A stretch of DNA of 64,000 bases, from positions 1,240,001 through 1,304,000 of the forward strand of contig NZ_CP013443.1 of NCBI RefSeq assembly GCF_001718835.1, read 5' to 3'. The stretch comes from Burkholderia cepacia. GTDB taxonomy: Bacteria; Pseudomonadota; Gammaproteobacteria; Burkholderiales; Burkholderiaceae. Below the pieces are notes generated by a model, which saw only the letters and a list, made by a program, of their open reading frames with translations, was not told the origin of the DNA and did no database searches. Below are positions 25,566-35,453 of the stretch, piece by piece; the stretch's first letter is position 1, and every line of letters begins with the position of its first letter. The translations under genes and the position numbers were made by a program.

Positions 25566-28500
25566 TCAATTGCCCGCGACCGTCGCGCCGCCCGACGAAC
25601 CCCGGCCGCGGCGCTTCTCGGCCCAGACGCGGAAACGGTCCATGTACAGGTAGACGACCGGCGTCGTATAGAGCGTCAGCACCTGCGACACGATCAGGCC
25701 GCCGGCGATCGCGATCCCGAGCGGCGCGCGCAGCTCGGCGCCGTCGCCGCTGCCGAACGCGAGCGGCAGCGCGCCGAACAGCGCGGCCATCGTCGTCATC
25801 ATGATCGGGCGGAAGCGCAGCAGGCACGCCTCGTGGATCGCGTCGAGCGACGATTTGCCGTAGTTGCGCGTCTGGTCGATCGCGAAGTCGACCATCATGA
25901 TCGCGTTCTTCTTCACGATACCGATCAGCAGGATCACGCCGATCAGCGCGATGATGCTGAACTCGGTCTTGAACAGCAGCAGCGCGAGCAGCGCACCGAC
26001 GCCGGCCGACGGCAGCGTCGACAGGATCGTGATCGGGTGGATGTAGCTCTCGTACAGGATCCCGAGCACGATGTAGACGGCCAGCAGCGCCGCGAGGATC
26101 AGGATCGGCTGGTCGTTCAGCGACTGCTGGAACGCCTGCGCGGTGCCCTGGAAGCTGCCGACGATCGTCGGCGGCACGCCGACCTGCGCCATCGTCTGAT
26201 AGATCACCTGCGTCGCCTGCGACAGCGATACGCCGGGCGGCAGGTTGAACGAGATCGTCGTCGCGACGAACAGCCCCTGGTGGTTGACCGACAGCGGTGT
26301 CGTGCTCGGCCCGAACGTCGCGATCGCCGACAGCGGGATCATCGTCGACTTCGACGTCGACACCGACGCCCCCGACGACGCGCTCGACTTGCCGCTCGCC
26401 GCGATCGCGTTGAGCGCCTGGTTGCGCGCGGAATCGGACGCGATCGCCGCCGCGCTCTGCGCGGCCGTGCCGGCGCTCGACGTGCCGGCCGACGTCGCGA
26501 CGTAGGTGCCGGCAGCCGCGTTGGTGGTCTGCGAGCCGTTCGCGCTGCCGCCCGACGTGCTGACCCACACCTGGTTCAGCATCTCGGGGCTCTGCCAGTA
26601 TTTCGGCGCGACTTCCATCACCACGTGGTACTGGTTCAGCGGGTTGTAGATCGTCGAGACCTGGCGCTGGCCGAATGCGTCGTACAGCGTATTGTCGATC
26701 TGCGCGGGCTTGATGCCGAAGCGCGCGGCCGTCGCGCGGTCGATCGTCACCATCGCCTCGAGGCCGCCTTGCTGCTGGTCCGAGTTCACGTCGGTCAGCT
26801 CGGGGCGCTTCTGCAGCGCCTCGGTCAGGATCGGCCCCCACTTGTACAGGTCGGCGCTCGAATCGCCGAGCAGCGTGAACTGGTACTGCGCGTTGCTCTG
26901 CCGGCCGCCGACGCGGATGTCCTGTGCCGCCTGCAGGAACGTGCGCGCGCCCGCGACGTTCGCCAGCGGCGGGCGCAGTTGCTGGATCACCTGGTCGGCC
27001 GACAGCTTGCGCTCGGTACGGTCCTTCAGCGTGACGAACATGAAGCCCGAGTTGGTCTGCGTGCCGCCGGTGAAGCCCGCGACGCTCTTCACGTTCGGGT
27101 TGGCCTGCACGATCCGCATCATCTCGGAGAACTTCAGCTTCATCGCCTGGAACGACGTCGACTGGTCGGCCTGGATGCCGCCGATCATCAGCCCGGTGTC
27201 CTGCTGCGGGAAGAAGCCCTTCGGCACGACGATGTACAGGTAGACGTTCAGCCCGATCGTCGCGACGAGCGTCAGCAGGATCAGCAGCGGCCGGCGCAGC
27301 GCCCACGACAGCGAGCGTTCGTAACCGCGCTGCATGCGGCTGAAACAGCGTTCCAGGAATCGCGCGAAGCGGCCTTCGCCCTGCGGTTCGTGCGACTCGG
27401 GCAGCAGGCGCGCGCACATCATCGGTGTCACGGTGAGCGATACCGCGAGCGATACCGCGATCGCGAGCGACAGCGTCAGCGCGAACTCGCGGAACAGGCG
27501 CCCGACGATGCCGCCCATCAGCAGGATCGGCAGGAACACCGCGACGAGCGAAATGCTCATCGACAGCACCGTGAAGCCGACCTCGCGCGCGCCGTCGAAC
27601 GCGGCCTGCATCCGCGACTTGCCGTTCTCGATATGCCGCGAGATGTTCTCGAGCACGACGATCGCATCGTCGACGACGAAGCCGGTCGCGACGATCAGCG
27701 CCATCAGCGACAGGTTGTCGATCGAGAAGCCGAGCAGGTACATCGCGCCGAACGTGCCCACGATCGAGATCGGCACCGCGACGCTCGGGATCAGCGTCGC
27801 GCGCCAGTTGCGCAGGAACAGGAACACGACCATCACGACGAGGCTGACCGCGATCAGCAGCGTGTGCTCGGTGTCCTTCAGCGACGCGCGAATGGTGGTC
27901 GAGCGGTCGAGCACGGGCGTGACCGTGATGTCGGCCGGCAGCGATGCGGTGAGCTGCGGCAGCGCCGCGCGCACGCGGTCGATCGTATCGATGATGTTCG
28001 CGCCGGGCGAGCGGTAGAGGATCACGAGCACCGCGCGCTTGCCGTTCGACAGGCCGAGGTTGCGGAGATCCTCGACCGAATCGACGACGTCGGACAGGTC
28101 GGACAGCCGCACGGCCGCGCCGTTGCGATACGCGACGACGAGGTCGCGGTATTGCGACGCCTCGGACGCCTGGTCGTTCGTATAGAGCTGGTAGCGCTGC
28201 GGGCCGAACTCGATCGCGCCTTTCGGCGCGTTGGCGTTCGCGGAGGCGAGCGCCGCGCGCACGTCCTCGAGGCCGATCCCGTAGTGGAACAGCGCCTGCG
28301 GCTCGAGCTCGACGCGCACGGCCGGGTTCGCGGAGCCGCTCACCGACACCTGGCCGATCCCGTCGATCTGCGACAGCGACTGCTGCAGCACCGTCGACGC
28401 GGCGTCGTACAGCTTCGCGGGCGACGAGGTTTCCGACGTCAGCGACACGATCATGATCGGCGAGTCGGCCGGGTTGACCTTGCGGTAGGTCGGGTTGCTC

Positions 28501-28871
28501 TTCAGCGCGGCGGGCAGGTCGGCGCGCGCCGCGTTGATCGCGGCCTGCACGTCGCGGGCGGCGCCGTCGATGTCGCGGTTCAGCCCGAACTGCAGGATGA
28601 TCCGGGCATTGCCGACCGTGCTCGTCGACGTCATTTCGGAGACGTCGGCGATCGAGCCGAGGTGCCGCTCCAGCGGGCTCGTCACGCTGGTCGCGACGGT
28701 CTCGGGGCTCGCGCCGGGCAGCGACGCCTGCACCGAGATGGTGGGGAAGTCGACCTGCGGCAGCGGCGACACCGGCAGCTTGACGAACGCGAACAGGCCC
28801 GCGAGCGCGACGCCGATCGCGAGCAGCGTCGTCGCGACGGGGCGGGTGATGAAGGGGCGCGACAGGTTCAT
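25566..28871 (-). CDS. mdtC: RND multidrug efflux transporter, MdtC-type
   Basis: Proton-driven inner-membrane pump subunit of the MdtABC/MuxABC class (two different RND proteins per complex). 1101 aa, about 60 more than typical MdtC. The N-terminus MNLSRPFITRPVATTLL is typical of the class, and the TM4 proton-relay segment GFVVDDAIVVLEN and the C-terminal GIVKKNAIMMVDF are present. The extra length is a Ser/Ala/Thr-rich insert at residues ~771-842, just before IPLSAIATF. The gene starts 3 bp after the mdtB stop, so co-translation is likely. No outer-membrane channel gene follows within the window. Confidence 0.9.
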   Translation of the reverse strand: MNLSRPFITRPVATTLLAIGVALAGLFAFVKLPVSPLPQVDFPTISVQASLPGASPETVATSVTSPLERHLGSIADVSEMTSTSTVGNARIILQFGLNRDIDGAARDVQAAINAARADLPAALKSNPTYRKVNPADSPIMIVSLTSETSSPAKLYDAASTVLQQSLSQIDGIGQVSVSGSANPAVRVELEPQALFHYGIGLEDVRAALASANANAPKGAIEFGPQRYQLYTNDQASEASQYRDLVVAYRNGAAVRLSDLSDVVDSVEDLRNLGLSNGKRAVLVILYRSPGANIIDTIDRVRAALPQLTASLPADITVTPVLDRSTTIRASLKDTEHTLLIAVSLVVMVVFLFLRNWRATLIPSVAVPISIVGTFGAMYLLGFSIDNLSLMALIVATGFVVDDAIVVLENISRHIENGKSRMQAAFDGAREVGFTVLSMSISLVAVFLPILLMGGIVGRLFREFALTLSLAIAVSLAVSLTVTPMMCARLLPESHEPQGEGRFARFLERCFSRMQRGYERSLSWALRRPLLILLTLVATIGLNVYLYIVVPKGFFPQQDTGLMIGGIQADQSTSFQAMKLKFSEMMRIVQANPNVKSVAGFTGGTQTNSGFMFVTLKDRTERKLSADQVIQQLRPPLANVAGARTFLQAAQDIRVGGRQSNAQYQFTLLGDSSADLYKWGPILTEALQKRPELTDVNSDQQQGGLEAMVTIDRATAARFGIKPAQIDNTLYDAFGQRQVSTIYNPLNQYHVVMEVAPKYWQSPEMLNQVWVSTSGGSANGSQTTNAAAGTYVATSAGTSSAGTAAQSAAAIASDSARNQALNAIAASGKSSASSGASVSTSKSTMIPLSAIATFGPSTTPLSVNHQGLFVATTISFNLPPGVSLSQATQVIYQTMAQVGVPPTIVGSFQGTAQAFQQSLNDQPILILAALLAVYIVLGILYESYIHPITILSTLPSAGVGALLALLLFKTEFSIIALIGVILLIGIVKKNAIMMVDFAIDQTRNYGKSSLDAIHEACLLRFRPIMMTTMAALFGALPLAFGSGDGAELRAPLGIAIAGGLIVSQVLTLYTTPVVYLYMDRFRVWAEKRRGRGSSGGATVAGN

Positions 28872-28874
28872 CGG

Positions 28875-31800
28875 TCAGGCATCCGTGCGCGGGCCGGCGG
28901 CGGGGCCGTGGCGTTCGAACCAGCCGCGCACGCGGCGCGCGAGCGAGTCGAAGCCGAGGTAGATCACCGGTGTCGTGAACAGCGTCAGCACCTGCGACAC
29001 GATCAGGCCGCCCGCGATCGCGACCCCGAGCGGCTGGCGCAGCTCGGAGCCCGCGCCGGCGCCGACGATCAGCGGCACCGCGCCGAGCAGCGCGGCGAGC
29101 GTCGTCATCAGGATCGGCCGGAAGCGCAGCAGGCACGCCTGGTAGATCGCCTCGCGCGGCGGCTTGCCTTCGACGCGCTCGGCCTCGAGCGCGAAGTCGA
29201 TCATCATGATCGCGTTCTTCTTCACGATGCCGATCAGCAGCACGATGCCGATGATCCCGATGATGTCGAGGTCGTGCCCGGTGATCATCAGCGCGAGCAA
29301 CGCGCCGACGCCGGCCGACGGCAGCGTCGACAGGATCGTGATCGGGTGGATGTAGCTCTCGTACAGCACGCCGAGCACGATGTACATCGTGACGACCGCC
29401 GCGAGGATCAGGAACAGCTGGTTCGACAGCGATGCCTGGAACGCAAGCGCCGCACCCTGGAAGCGCGTCTGGAACGACGCGGGCAGGTTGATGTCCTTCT
29501 CGGCCGCCTCGATCGCCTTGACCGCCTCTCCGAGCGACGCGCCCGCCGCGAGGTTGAACGAGACGGTGGTCGACGGGAACTGCGACAGGTGCGCGACCAG
29601 GAGCGGCGACGGCCGTTCGTGGAACGACGCGATCGACGACAGCGGTACCTGGCCGCCGCCCGCCGACGGCAGGTAGATGTCGTTCAGCGATTGCGCGTAG
29701 TGCTGCTCCTTCGGCTCGGACTCGAGAATCACGCGGTACTGGTTCGACTGCGTGAAGATCGTCGACACGATGCGCTGGCCGAATGCGTCGTACAGCGCAT
29801 TGTCGACGGTCGCCGGCGTGATGCCGAAGCGCGCGGCGCTCGCGCGGTCGATCTCGATGTAGACGGACTGGCCGTTGCTCTGCAGGTCGGTCGCGACGTC
29901 GGCGAGCGACGGCTCCTGCTGCAGCCGCGCGACGAGCTTCGGCACCCAGGTCGCGAACTCTTCCGAGTTCGGGCTCGTCAGCATGAACTGGTACTGCGTC
30001 GGGCTGACGGTCGAGTCGATCGTCAGATCCTGCACCGGCTGCATGAAGAGCGAGATGCCCGGCACGTGCGACACGCGCTGGCGCAGGTCGCGGATGATTT
30101 CCGCCGCCGTCTCCTTGCGTTGGTCGCGCGCCTTCAGGTTGATCAGCATCCGGCCGCTGTTCAGCGTGATGTTGCTGCCGTCGACGCCGATGAACGACGT
30201 GAGGCTCACGACGTTCGGATCCTTCAGGATCTCGGCCGCGAGCGTCTGCTGCCGCTCGGCCATCGCGCCGTACGAGATCGACTGCGGCGCCTGCGTGATC
30301 GCCTGGATCACGCCGGTATCCTGCGCGGGGAAGAAGCCCTTCGGTATGTAGATGTACAGCAGGCCCGTCAGCGCGAGCGTCAGCAGCGCGACGACGAGCG
30401 TCGAGCGCTGGCGGTTCAGCACCCATTCGAGCGCGACCGCGTAGCGCGCGATCACCCAGTCGATCGCCTGGTGCACGCGCGCCTCGAAGCGATGGCTCTC
30501 GGGCGGTGGCGAATGGCGCAGCAGCTTCGCGCACATCATCGGCACGAGCGTGAGCGACACGATCGCCGAGATCACGATCGTCACCGCGAGCGTGATCGCG
30601 AATTCATGGAAGAGGCGCCCGACCACGTCGCCCATGAACAGCAGCGGGATCAGCACCGCGATCAGCGAGACCGTCAGCGAGATGATCGTGAAGCCGATCT
30701 GCTTCGAGCCCTTCAGCGCGGCATCGAGCCCCGATTCGCCTTCCTCGACGTAGCGCGCGATGTTCTCGATCATCACGATCGCGTCGTCGACGACGAAGCC
30801 GGTCGCGATCGTGAGCGCCATCAACGACAGGTTGTTCAGCGAGAAGCCGGCCATGTACATCACCGCGAGCGTGCCGATCAGCGACAGCGGCACCGACAGG
30901 CTCGGGATGATCGTCGCGTAGATGTTCGCGAGGAACAGGTACATCACCAGCACGACGAGCGCGACCGCGACCAGCAGTTCGAACTGCACGTCGCGCACGG
31001 CGGCGCGGATCATCGTCGTACGGTCGGTGACGATCTGCACGTCGAGCGCGGCCGGCAGCGTTTCCTGCAGCTTCGGCAGCTGCGCCTTGATCGCGTCGAC
31101 CGTCTGGATCACGTTCGCGCCCGGCTGGCGCTGCACGTTCAGGATGATCGCGGGCTCCGAATTCACCCACGCGCCGAGCTTGGTGTTCTCCGAGCCGGCG
31201 ACGACCGTCGCGACGTCGGTGAGCATCACCGGGCGGCCGCCCTTGTACGCGACGACCGCGCTGTTTTGTATTGATCGGCGCTCGTGAGCTGGTCGTTCGC
31301 GTTGATCGTGTACGCGCGCGTCGGGCCGTCGAAGTTGCCCTTCGGCGTGTTCACGTTCAGGTTCGAGATCGTCGTGCGCAGGTCGTCGAGGTTCATCCCG
31401 TACTGCGCGAGCGCGGTCGGGTTCGCCTGGATCCGCACGGCCGGCCGGTTGCCGCCCGACAGGCTGACGAGGCCGACGCCCGCGATCTGCGAGATCTTCA
31501 TCGCGAGGCGCGTGTCGGCGAGGTCCTGCACCTGCGTGAGCGGCAGCGTCTTCGACGTGACGGCGAGCGTGATCACCGGCGCGTCGGCCGGGTTGACCTT
31601 CGCATAGATCGGCGGGGCAGGGAGGTCGGACGGCAGCAGGTTGCCGGCCGCGTTGATCGCGGCCTGCACTTCCTGTTCGGCGATGTCGAGCGGCAGGTCG
31701 AGCGAGAACTGCAGCGTGATCACGGACGAGCCGGCCGAACTCTGCGACGACATCTGGTTCAGCGACGGCATCTGCCCGAACTGCCGTTCGAGCGGCGCAG

Positions 31801-31990
31801 TGACCGACGAGGTCATCACTTCCGGGCTCGCGCCCGGATAGAAGGTCTGGACCTGGATCGTCGGATAGTCGACTTCCGGCAGCGCGGCGAGCGGCAGGAA
31901 GCGCAGTGCGACGAGACCGGCCAGCATGATCGCCGCCATCAGGAGGGCGGTGCCGACCGGCCGGAGAATGAAAAGGCGGGATGGATTCAT
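28875..31990 (-). pseudogene. mdtB: RND multidrug efflux transporter, MdtB-type, frameshifted
   Basis: Partner pump of MdtC. The first part (MNPSRLFILRPVGTALL... to DQYKT) ends in a shifted frame at 31226. The rest (from about SAVVAYKGGRPVMLTDV through GFVVDDAIVMIEN to a normal C-terminus) is intact. On the coding strand the junction reads CAATACAAAACAGCG; adding one A to the four-A run gives DQYKNSAVVAYKGG, restoring a single 1038-aa protein, and the gene length (3116 bp) is one base short of a multiple of three. The break is in a homopolymer, the classic place for a sequencing error, so the gene may be functional. Confidence 0.88.
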
Positions 31991-32005
31991 CGAGCGGCCC
32001 GCGCG

Positions 32006-33367
32006 TTACCGTGCCGGCGCCTGCGATGCGCCGCCGCGATGCTGGCCGCGGTGTCCGCCCGTCGTGCCGGATGCGCCGGCGGCCGCGCTCGCGCCGTGCG
32101 CGCCGGATGTTCCCGACGCGCCTTTCGGCTTGTCGGCCGGGATCGAGATCTTCGCGCCTTCGCGCAGGCGGTCGGAGCCGTCGGTCACCACGCGCTCGCC
32201 GAGCGACACGCCGCTGACGATGCTCGTGCGTTCGCCGTCGACCGGGCCGATCGTGACCTTGCGCACCGTCACCGTGTTGTCGGGCTTCACGACGTAGACG
32301 AACTGGCCGATCGAGCCGGTCAGGACCGCGGAGGTCGGTACGATGATCGCGTTGCGCATCACGTCGACGAGCAGGCGCGTGTTCACGAACTGATTCGGGA
32401 ACAGCATGCCTTCCTTGTTATCGAAATTCGCGCGCAGCTTGACCGTGCCCGTGCTCGTGTCGATCTGGTTGTCGAGCGTCGCGAGCGAGCCCGTCTCGAG
32501 CGGCACCGTGTTGTTGCGGTTGTACGCGGTGACCGACAGCTTCTGGCCCGCGTTCACCTGCTTGAGGATCTGCGGCAGGTTGTCTTCCGACGTCGTGAAG
32601 ATCACGCTCATCGGCTGCAACTGCGTGATCACGACGATGCCGTTGGTATCGCCCGGCGTCACGTAGTTGCCGGGGTCGACCTGGCGCAGGCCGACGCGGC
32701 CCGACACCGGCGCGGTGATGCGCGCATACGTGAGGTTCAGCTTCGCGGAATCGATCGCGGCCTGGTCGGTTTTCACCGCGCCTTCGTATTGCTTGACGAG
32801 TGAAGCCTGCGTATCGACCGTCTGCGACGCGATCGAATCCTGCGACAGCAGCGTCTGGTAGCGCTTCAGGTCGAGGCGGGCCGTCGCGAGCAGCGCCGAG
32901 TCGCGCGCGTGCGTGCCTTCGGCGTTCTCGAGCGACACCTGGTACGGGCGAGGGTCGATCTGCGCGAGCACGTCGCCTTTCCTGACGATCTGGCCTTCCT
33001 GGAACGAGACCGACTGCAGGTAGCCCGACAGCTGCGTCTTGACCGTCACGTTCGCGAGCGGCGTGACGGTGCCGAGCGCGGACAGCACGATCGGCATTTC
33101 GCCCTGCGTCGCGGTCGCGACCTGCACGGGCTGCGGAATGTTCGCCATCGCGGCGGGGCCGCCTCGGCCGTGGCGGCCGCTGCCCGCGCTCGCGCCCGTG
33201 CCGGACTTGCCGGCGGGGTCGCCGCTCCACGGGTGCCACCACAGCAGGCCGCCGATGACGGCGACCGCGAGCGCCCCGGCCATCAGCGTGCGGCGCGGGC
33301 GCCGTGCGGCGGAGGAGGCGGGCGCAGGGTCGTGCGCGGGGGGCGTGGGCTTTTGTTGGTTGTCCAT
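32006..33367 (-). CDS. mdtA: RND efflux membrane-fusion protein, MdtA-type
   Basis: Periplasmic adaptor linking MdtB/MdtC to an outer-membrane channel. 453 aa. N-terminal membrane anchor (LMAGALAVAVIGGLLWW, ~residues 28-44), lipoyl/hairpin region with VKTQLSGYLQSVSFQEGQ and KGDVLAQIDPRPYQ, then beta-barrel segments. The C-terminal ~35 residues are Gly/Ala/Ser/His low complexity. ATG 33367 (MDNQQK) is preferred; the upstream in-frame ATG at 33475 adds a non-conserved stretch. First gene of the mdtABC operon, 15 bp before mdtB. Confidence 0.9.
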   Translation of the reverse strand: MDNQQKPTPPAHDPAPASSAARRPRRTLMAGALAVAVIGGLLWWHPWSGDPAGKSGTGASAGSGRHGRGGPAAMANIPQPVQVATATQGEMPIVLSALGTVTPLANVTVKTQLSGYLQSVSFQEGQIVRKGDVLAQIDPRPYQVSLENAEGTHARDSALLATARLDLKRYQTLLSQDSIASQTVDTQASLVKQYEGAVKTDQAAIDSAKLNLTYARITAPVSGRVGLRQVDPGNYVTPGDTNGIVVITQLQPMSVIFTTSEDNLPQILKQVNAGQKLSVTAYNRNNTVPLETGSLATLDNQIDTSTGTVKLRANFDNKEGMLFPNQFVNTRLLVDVMRNAIIVPTSAVLTGSIGQFVYVVKPDNTVTVRKVTIGPVDGERTSIVSGVSLGERVVTDGSDRLREGAKISIPADKPKGASGTSGAHGASAAAGASGTTGGHRGQHRGGASQAPAR

Positions 33368-33614
33368 CGGTTCGGTCTGAAAGACGGCGTGCCGCGAGGC
33401 GGGCAGCGCATGTGCATGCGGCGTCAGGGGGAGCCGGCCGGGCTCCGTCCTGCGCGGGAAAAGAGCGGTGCGCACCGCGAAGGCGGCGCGACGATGGGCA
33501 TGATCCTACGTCCCGTCCCCGTTACAGTCCAGTGGTCTATCTTTCAACGGGTTACGGTCGTTACAGACGGCGACGGACGGCGCTCGCGCGCATGACGTGC
33601 ACGCGGCATGCACG

Positions 33615-34439
33615 TCAAGCGACGCGGCGCCGGGCCGGTGCGCCGCCGATCTCGCGGGTGATTTTCGCGATGCATTCGTGCAGCGCGGGCACCACGTGTT
33701 CGTGCAGCCATTCGGGCGGGCACTGGTGCGACGCGCCGCCGCAATTCACCGAATAGCGCTGGCCCGACGGGCCGACGAAACCGGCCGCGACGGCATTCAG
33801 GCCCTCGCGCCATTCGCCGATCGCGATCGCGTGGCCGTCGCGCATGGCGTCGTCGAGCGCGGGGGTCAGGCGCGCGGACACGTGCGGCCAGTCGTCGCCC
33901 GCCGCTGCCCGCAGCGCGTCGATCAGCCCGCGGCGTTCGTCGTCCTCGAGTGCGGCGAGATACGCACGGCCTACCGCGGTGCGCGCGATGTCCATCCGCG
34001 AGCCGATCTCGAGGCGCGTGACGAGCACGGCCGAGCGCGGCCGGATCACGTCGATCGCGACCATGTCGAGCCGGTCGCGCACCGCGAGGTGCACGGACAG
34101 CGACGTGCGTTCGGCCAGCTCGATCATGAACGGCCGCGAACGCGCGCGGATGTCGAAGTTGCGCAGGAAGCCGTGGCTCAGTTCGAGCACCGACGCGGTG
34201 AGCACGAAGCGCTCGCTGTCGGGCAACTGGAACAGGAAGCCGGCGCTGACGAGCGTCGCGGTGATGCGCGAGACGGTCGGCTTCGGGATGCCGGTCAGTT
34301 CGGTCAGCTCGCGGTTGCTGACGGGCGCGTCGGCTGCCGCGATGCGACGCAGCACGGCGAGGCCGCGGGCGAGGGCGGTGATCTCGTCGGGCGAGGATTC
34401 GCGTTCGCGGGAAGCAGGAGGATTCACGGGTGTCGACAC
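33615..34439 (-). CDS. IclR-family transcriptional regulator
   Basis: 274 aa. Winged HTH at residues ~20-80 (ARGLAVLRRI, then NRELTELTGIPKPTVSRI) and an IclR effector domain with the typical SVHLAVRDRLDMVAID and AVGRAYLAAL segments. It is closest to the PcaR/CatR branch by general look, whose members respond to aromatic acids, but the ligand is unknown. It lies 247 bp upstream of mdtA in the same orientation, so it may be read with, or regulate, the efflux operon. An IclR next to mdtABC is unusual. Confidence 0.85.
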   Translation of the reverse strand: MSTPVNPPASRERESSPDEITALARGLAVLRRIAAADAPVSNRELTELTGIPKPTVSRITATLVSAGFLFQLPDSERFVLTASVLELSHGFLRNFDIRARSRPFMIELAERTSLSVHLAVRDRLDMVAIDVIRPRSAVLVTRLEIGSRMDIARTAVGRAYLAALEDDERRGLIDALRAAAGDDWPHVSARLTPALDDAMRDGHAIAIGEWREGLNAVAAGFVGPSGQRYSVNCGGASHQCPPEWLHEHVVPALHECIAKITREIGGAPARRRVA

Positions 34440-34625
34440 GAGGGATTCTCTCTATTTCCGAAACTCGATTTCAATTTTGTTGGTATTGTAGGACTATTGT
34501 CAAAGGATGCATGTTCCGTAGGTGAACCGGTCATTGGATGAGATTTTACGGGTTCACCCTTGGTTTATTAGGAAAACTCCTGATCCTGTATCGCGAAAAA
34601 CCGCATCGTTGGATGCAAATACCGC

Positions 34626-34654
34626 TTGACTTGTCGGGCGGAAACGGAAAGAAT
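34626..34654 (+). promoter_or_regulatory. Candidate sigma70 promoter of an orphan transcript
   Basis: TTGACT (34626-34631), a 17-base spacer, then AAGAAT (34649-34654): five of six and four of six matches to the consensus boxes at ideal spacing. It points into a stretch with no ORF that ends in a strong terminator. The surrounding DNA is markedly AT-richer than the window average. Confidence 0.55.
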
Positions 34655-34660
34655 GTCTCA

Positions 34661-34789
34661 CGTTTTCGAAACATCGTTTCAAGAGTTTAACCGGCAACGA
34701 TGTTTCGCGCAGTCTCTCAGGTTCTAGCACGGCCCTCGGAATGGCTAGAACTTTTTTAGCGCCACGGTCTCCGTGGCGCTTTTTTTTTG
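34661..34789 (+). ncRNA. Candidate small RNA, ~129 nt, three stem-loops
   Basis: Between the IclR and TetR genes, both on the minus strand, a plus-strand transcript is predicted by a promoter at 34626-34654 and a terminator at 34758-34789. In between lie two further perfect inverted repeats: CGAAACATCGTT (34667-34678) with AACGATGTTTCG (34696-34707), and GTTCTAGC (34721-34728) with GCTAGAAC (34744-34751). No credible ORF is present. The loop of the first stem (about 34679-34695) is single-stranded and purine-rich at its start (AAGAG), a possible seed. I do not recognise a known RNA family. The exact 5' end is inferred from the promoter spacing. Confidence 0.6.
34758..34789 (+). terminator. 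Strong rho-independent terminator
   Basis: Perfect 10-bp stem AGCGCCACGG / CCGTGGCGCT (34758-34767 and 34771-34780), 3-base loop, then nine Ts. The T-tract is only on the plus strand, so it ends a rightward transcript, yet no gene lies upstream on that strand apart from the candidate small RNA. Confidence 0.9.
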
Positions 34790-34868
34790 TGCGCCCGGCA
34801 GGGCGCACTCACTTTCGACCGGCTCGATGGCAGTCACGTCGCTCGCCGGCAGAATGCCGCGCGATATC

Positions 34869-35453
34869 TCATTTCCGCGCCTTCCGCTTGGTGGCGGGAC
34901 TCTTCCAGCTTTCGTCATCAAGCAGGCGAGCAAAAAGTCGACCCTGCATGGCGCCGCTCAGCGGCGTCAAGCCAAGCAGCACGTTGAACGCAATGCCACT
35001 TGCCGCGAAATACCGTAGCAGCGAAAGCTCGATGTCGTCCGATTCTTTCTCCAATGTCTTCAGCTTGTCGGCAGTGGCCGCTTTCCTGTCTTCCAGCAAG
35101 TCCGGACTTTCGATGATCGCCGCCAGCACAGCTCGTGCAACCGAATTCGGCTGGTTGATGGCCTCGCGATAGATGGCGATCTGTGAAGAAAGCGTCGGTT
35201 CGGCCTTCGACGCGCCCTCGTTGGCGAGGTAAGCGTGTGCGATCTCCTCGAATCGCTGCTGCTGGAACTCGAGCAATGCCTTGAGCACGCCTTGTTTGGT
35301 GCGGAATTGGTGCAGCAGGCCGCCCTTGCTGATGCCGCTTTCGCGTGACAGCGAGTCGAATGTCAGGCCGCCGACACCGTCGCGGGCAAGGATGCCGAGT
35401 GCGGCGTCAATCGCCTTCTTGCGGGAAATCTCTGAACGGGTCTGGTTGTCCAT
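34869..35453 (-). CDS. TetR/AcrR-family regulator
   Basis: 194 aa. N-terminal HTH at ~residues 8-55 (AALGILARDGVGGLTFDSLSR, GISKGGLLHQFRTKQG), with an alpha-helical ligand-binding C-terminus. Divergent from the DUF3313 lipoprotein gene; the 242-bp space between them contains a TetR-style dyad (35585-35602), so it probably represses that gene and the membrane genes beyond it, and perhaps itself. Codon use is less GC-rich at third positions than in flanking operons, consistent with a horizontally acquired block. Confidence 0.85.
   Translation of the reverse strand: MDNQTRSEISRKKAIDAALGILARDGVGGLTFDSLSRESGISKGGLLHQFRTKQGVLKALLEFQQQRFEEIAHAYLANEGASKAEPTLSSQIAIYREAINQPNSVARAVLAAIIESPDLLEDRKAATADKLKTLEKESDDIELSLLRYFAASGIAFNVLLGLTPLSGAMQGRLFARLLDDESWKSPATKRKARK

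Noticed and set aside
25480..30534. A 1684-codon open frame on the minus strand overlapping mdtB/mdtC
   Set aside because: Out-of-frame shadow; the composition is Arg/Ala-rich with no recognisable motif.
25536..31274. A 1912-codon open frame antisense to the mdtB/mdtC genes
   Set aside because: Arg/Asp/His-rich translation without any domain, lying opposite well-defined RND genes; a by-product of GC-rich third positions.
34700..34735. CTCTCAGG motif suggesting a glycine riboswitch
   Set aside because: The other conserved aptamer segments (GGAGAG and GAAGGAGCAA blocks) are missing and no glycine-related gene follows; the independent small RNA is more plausible.
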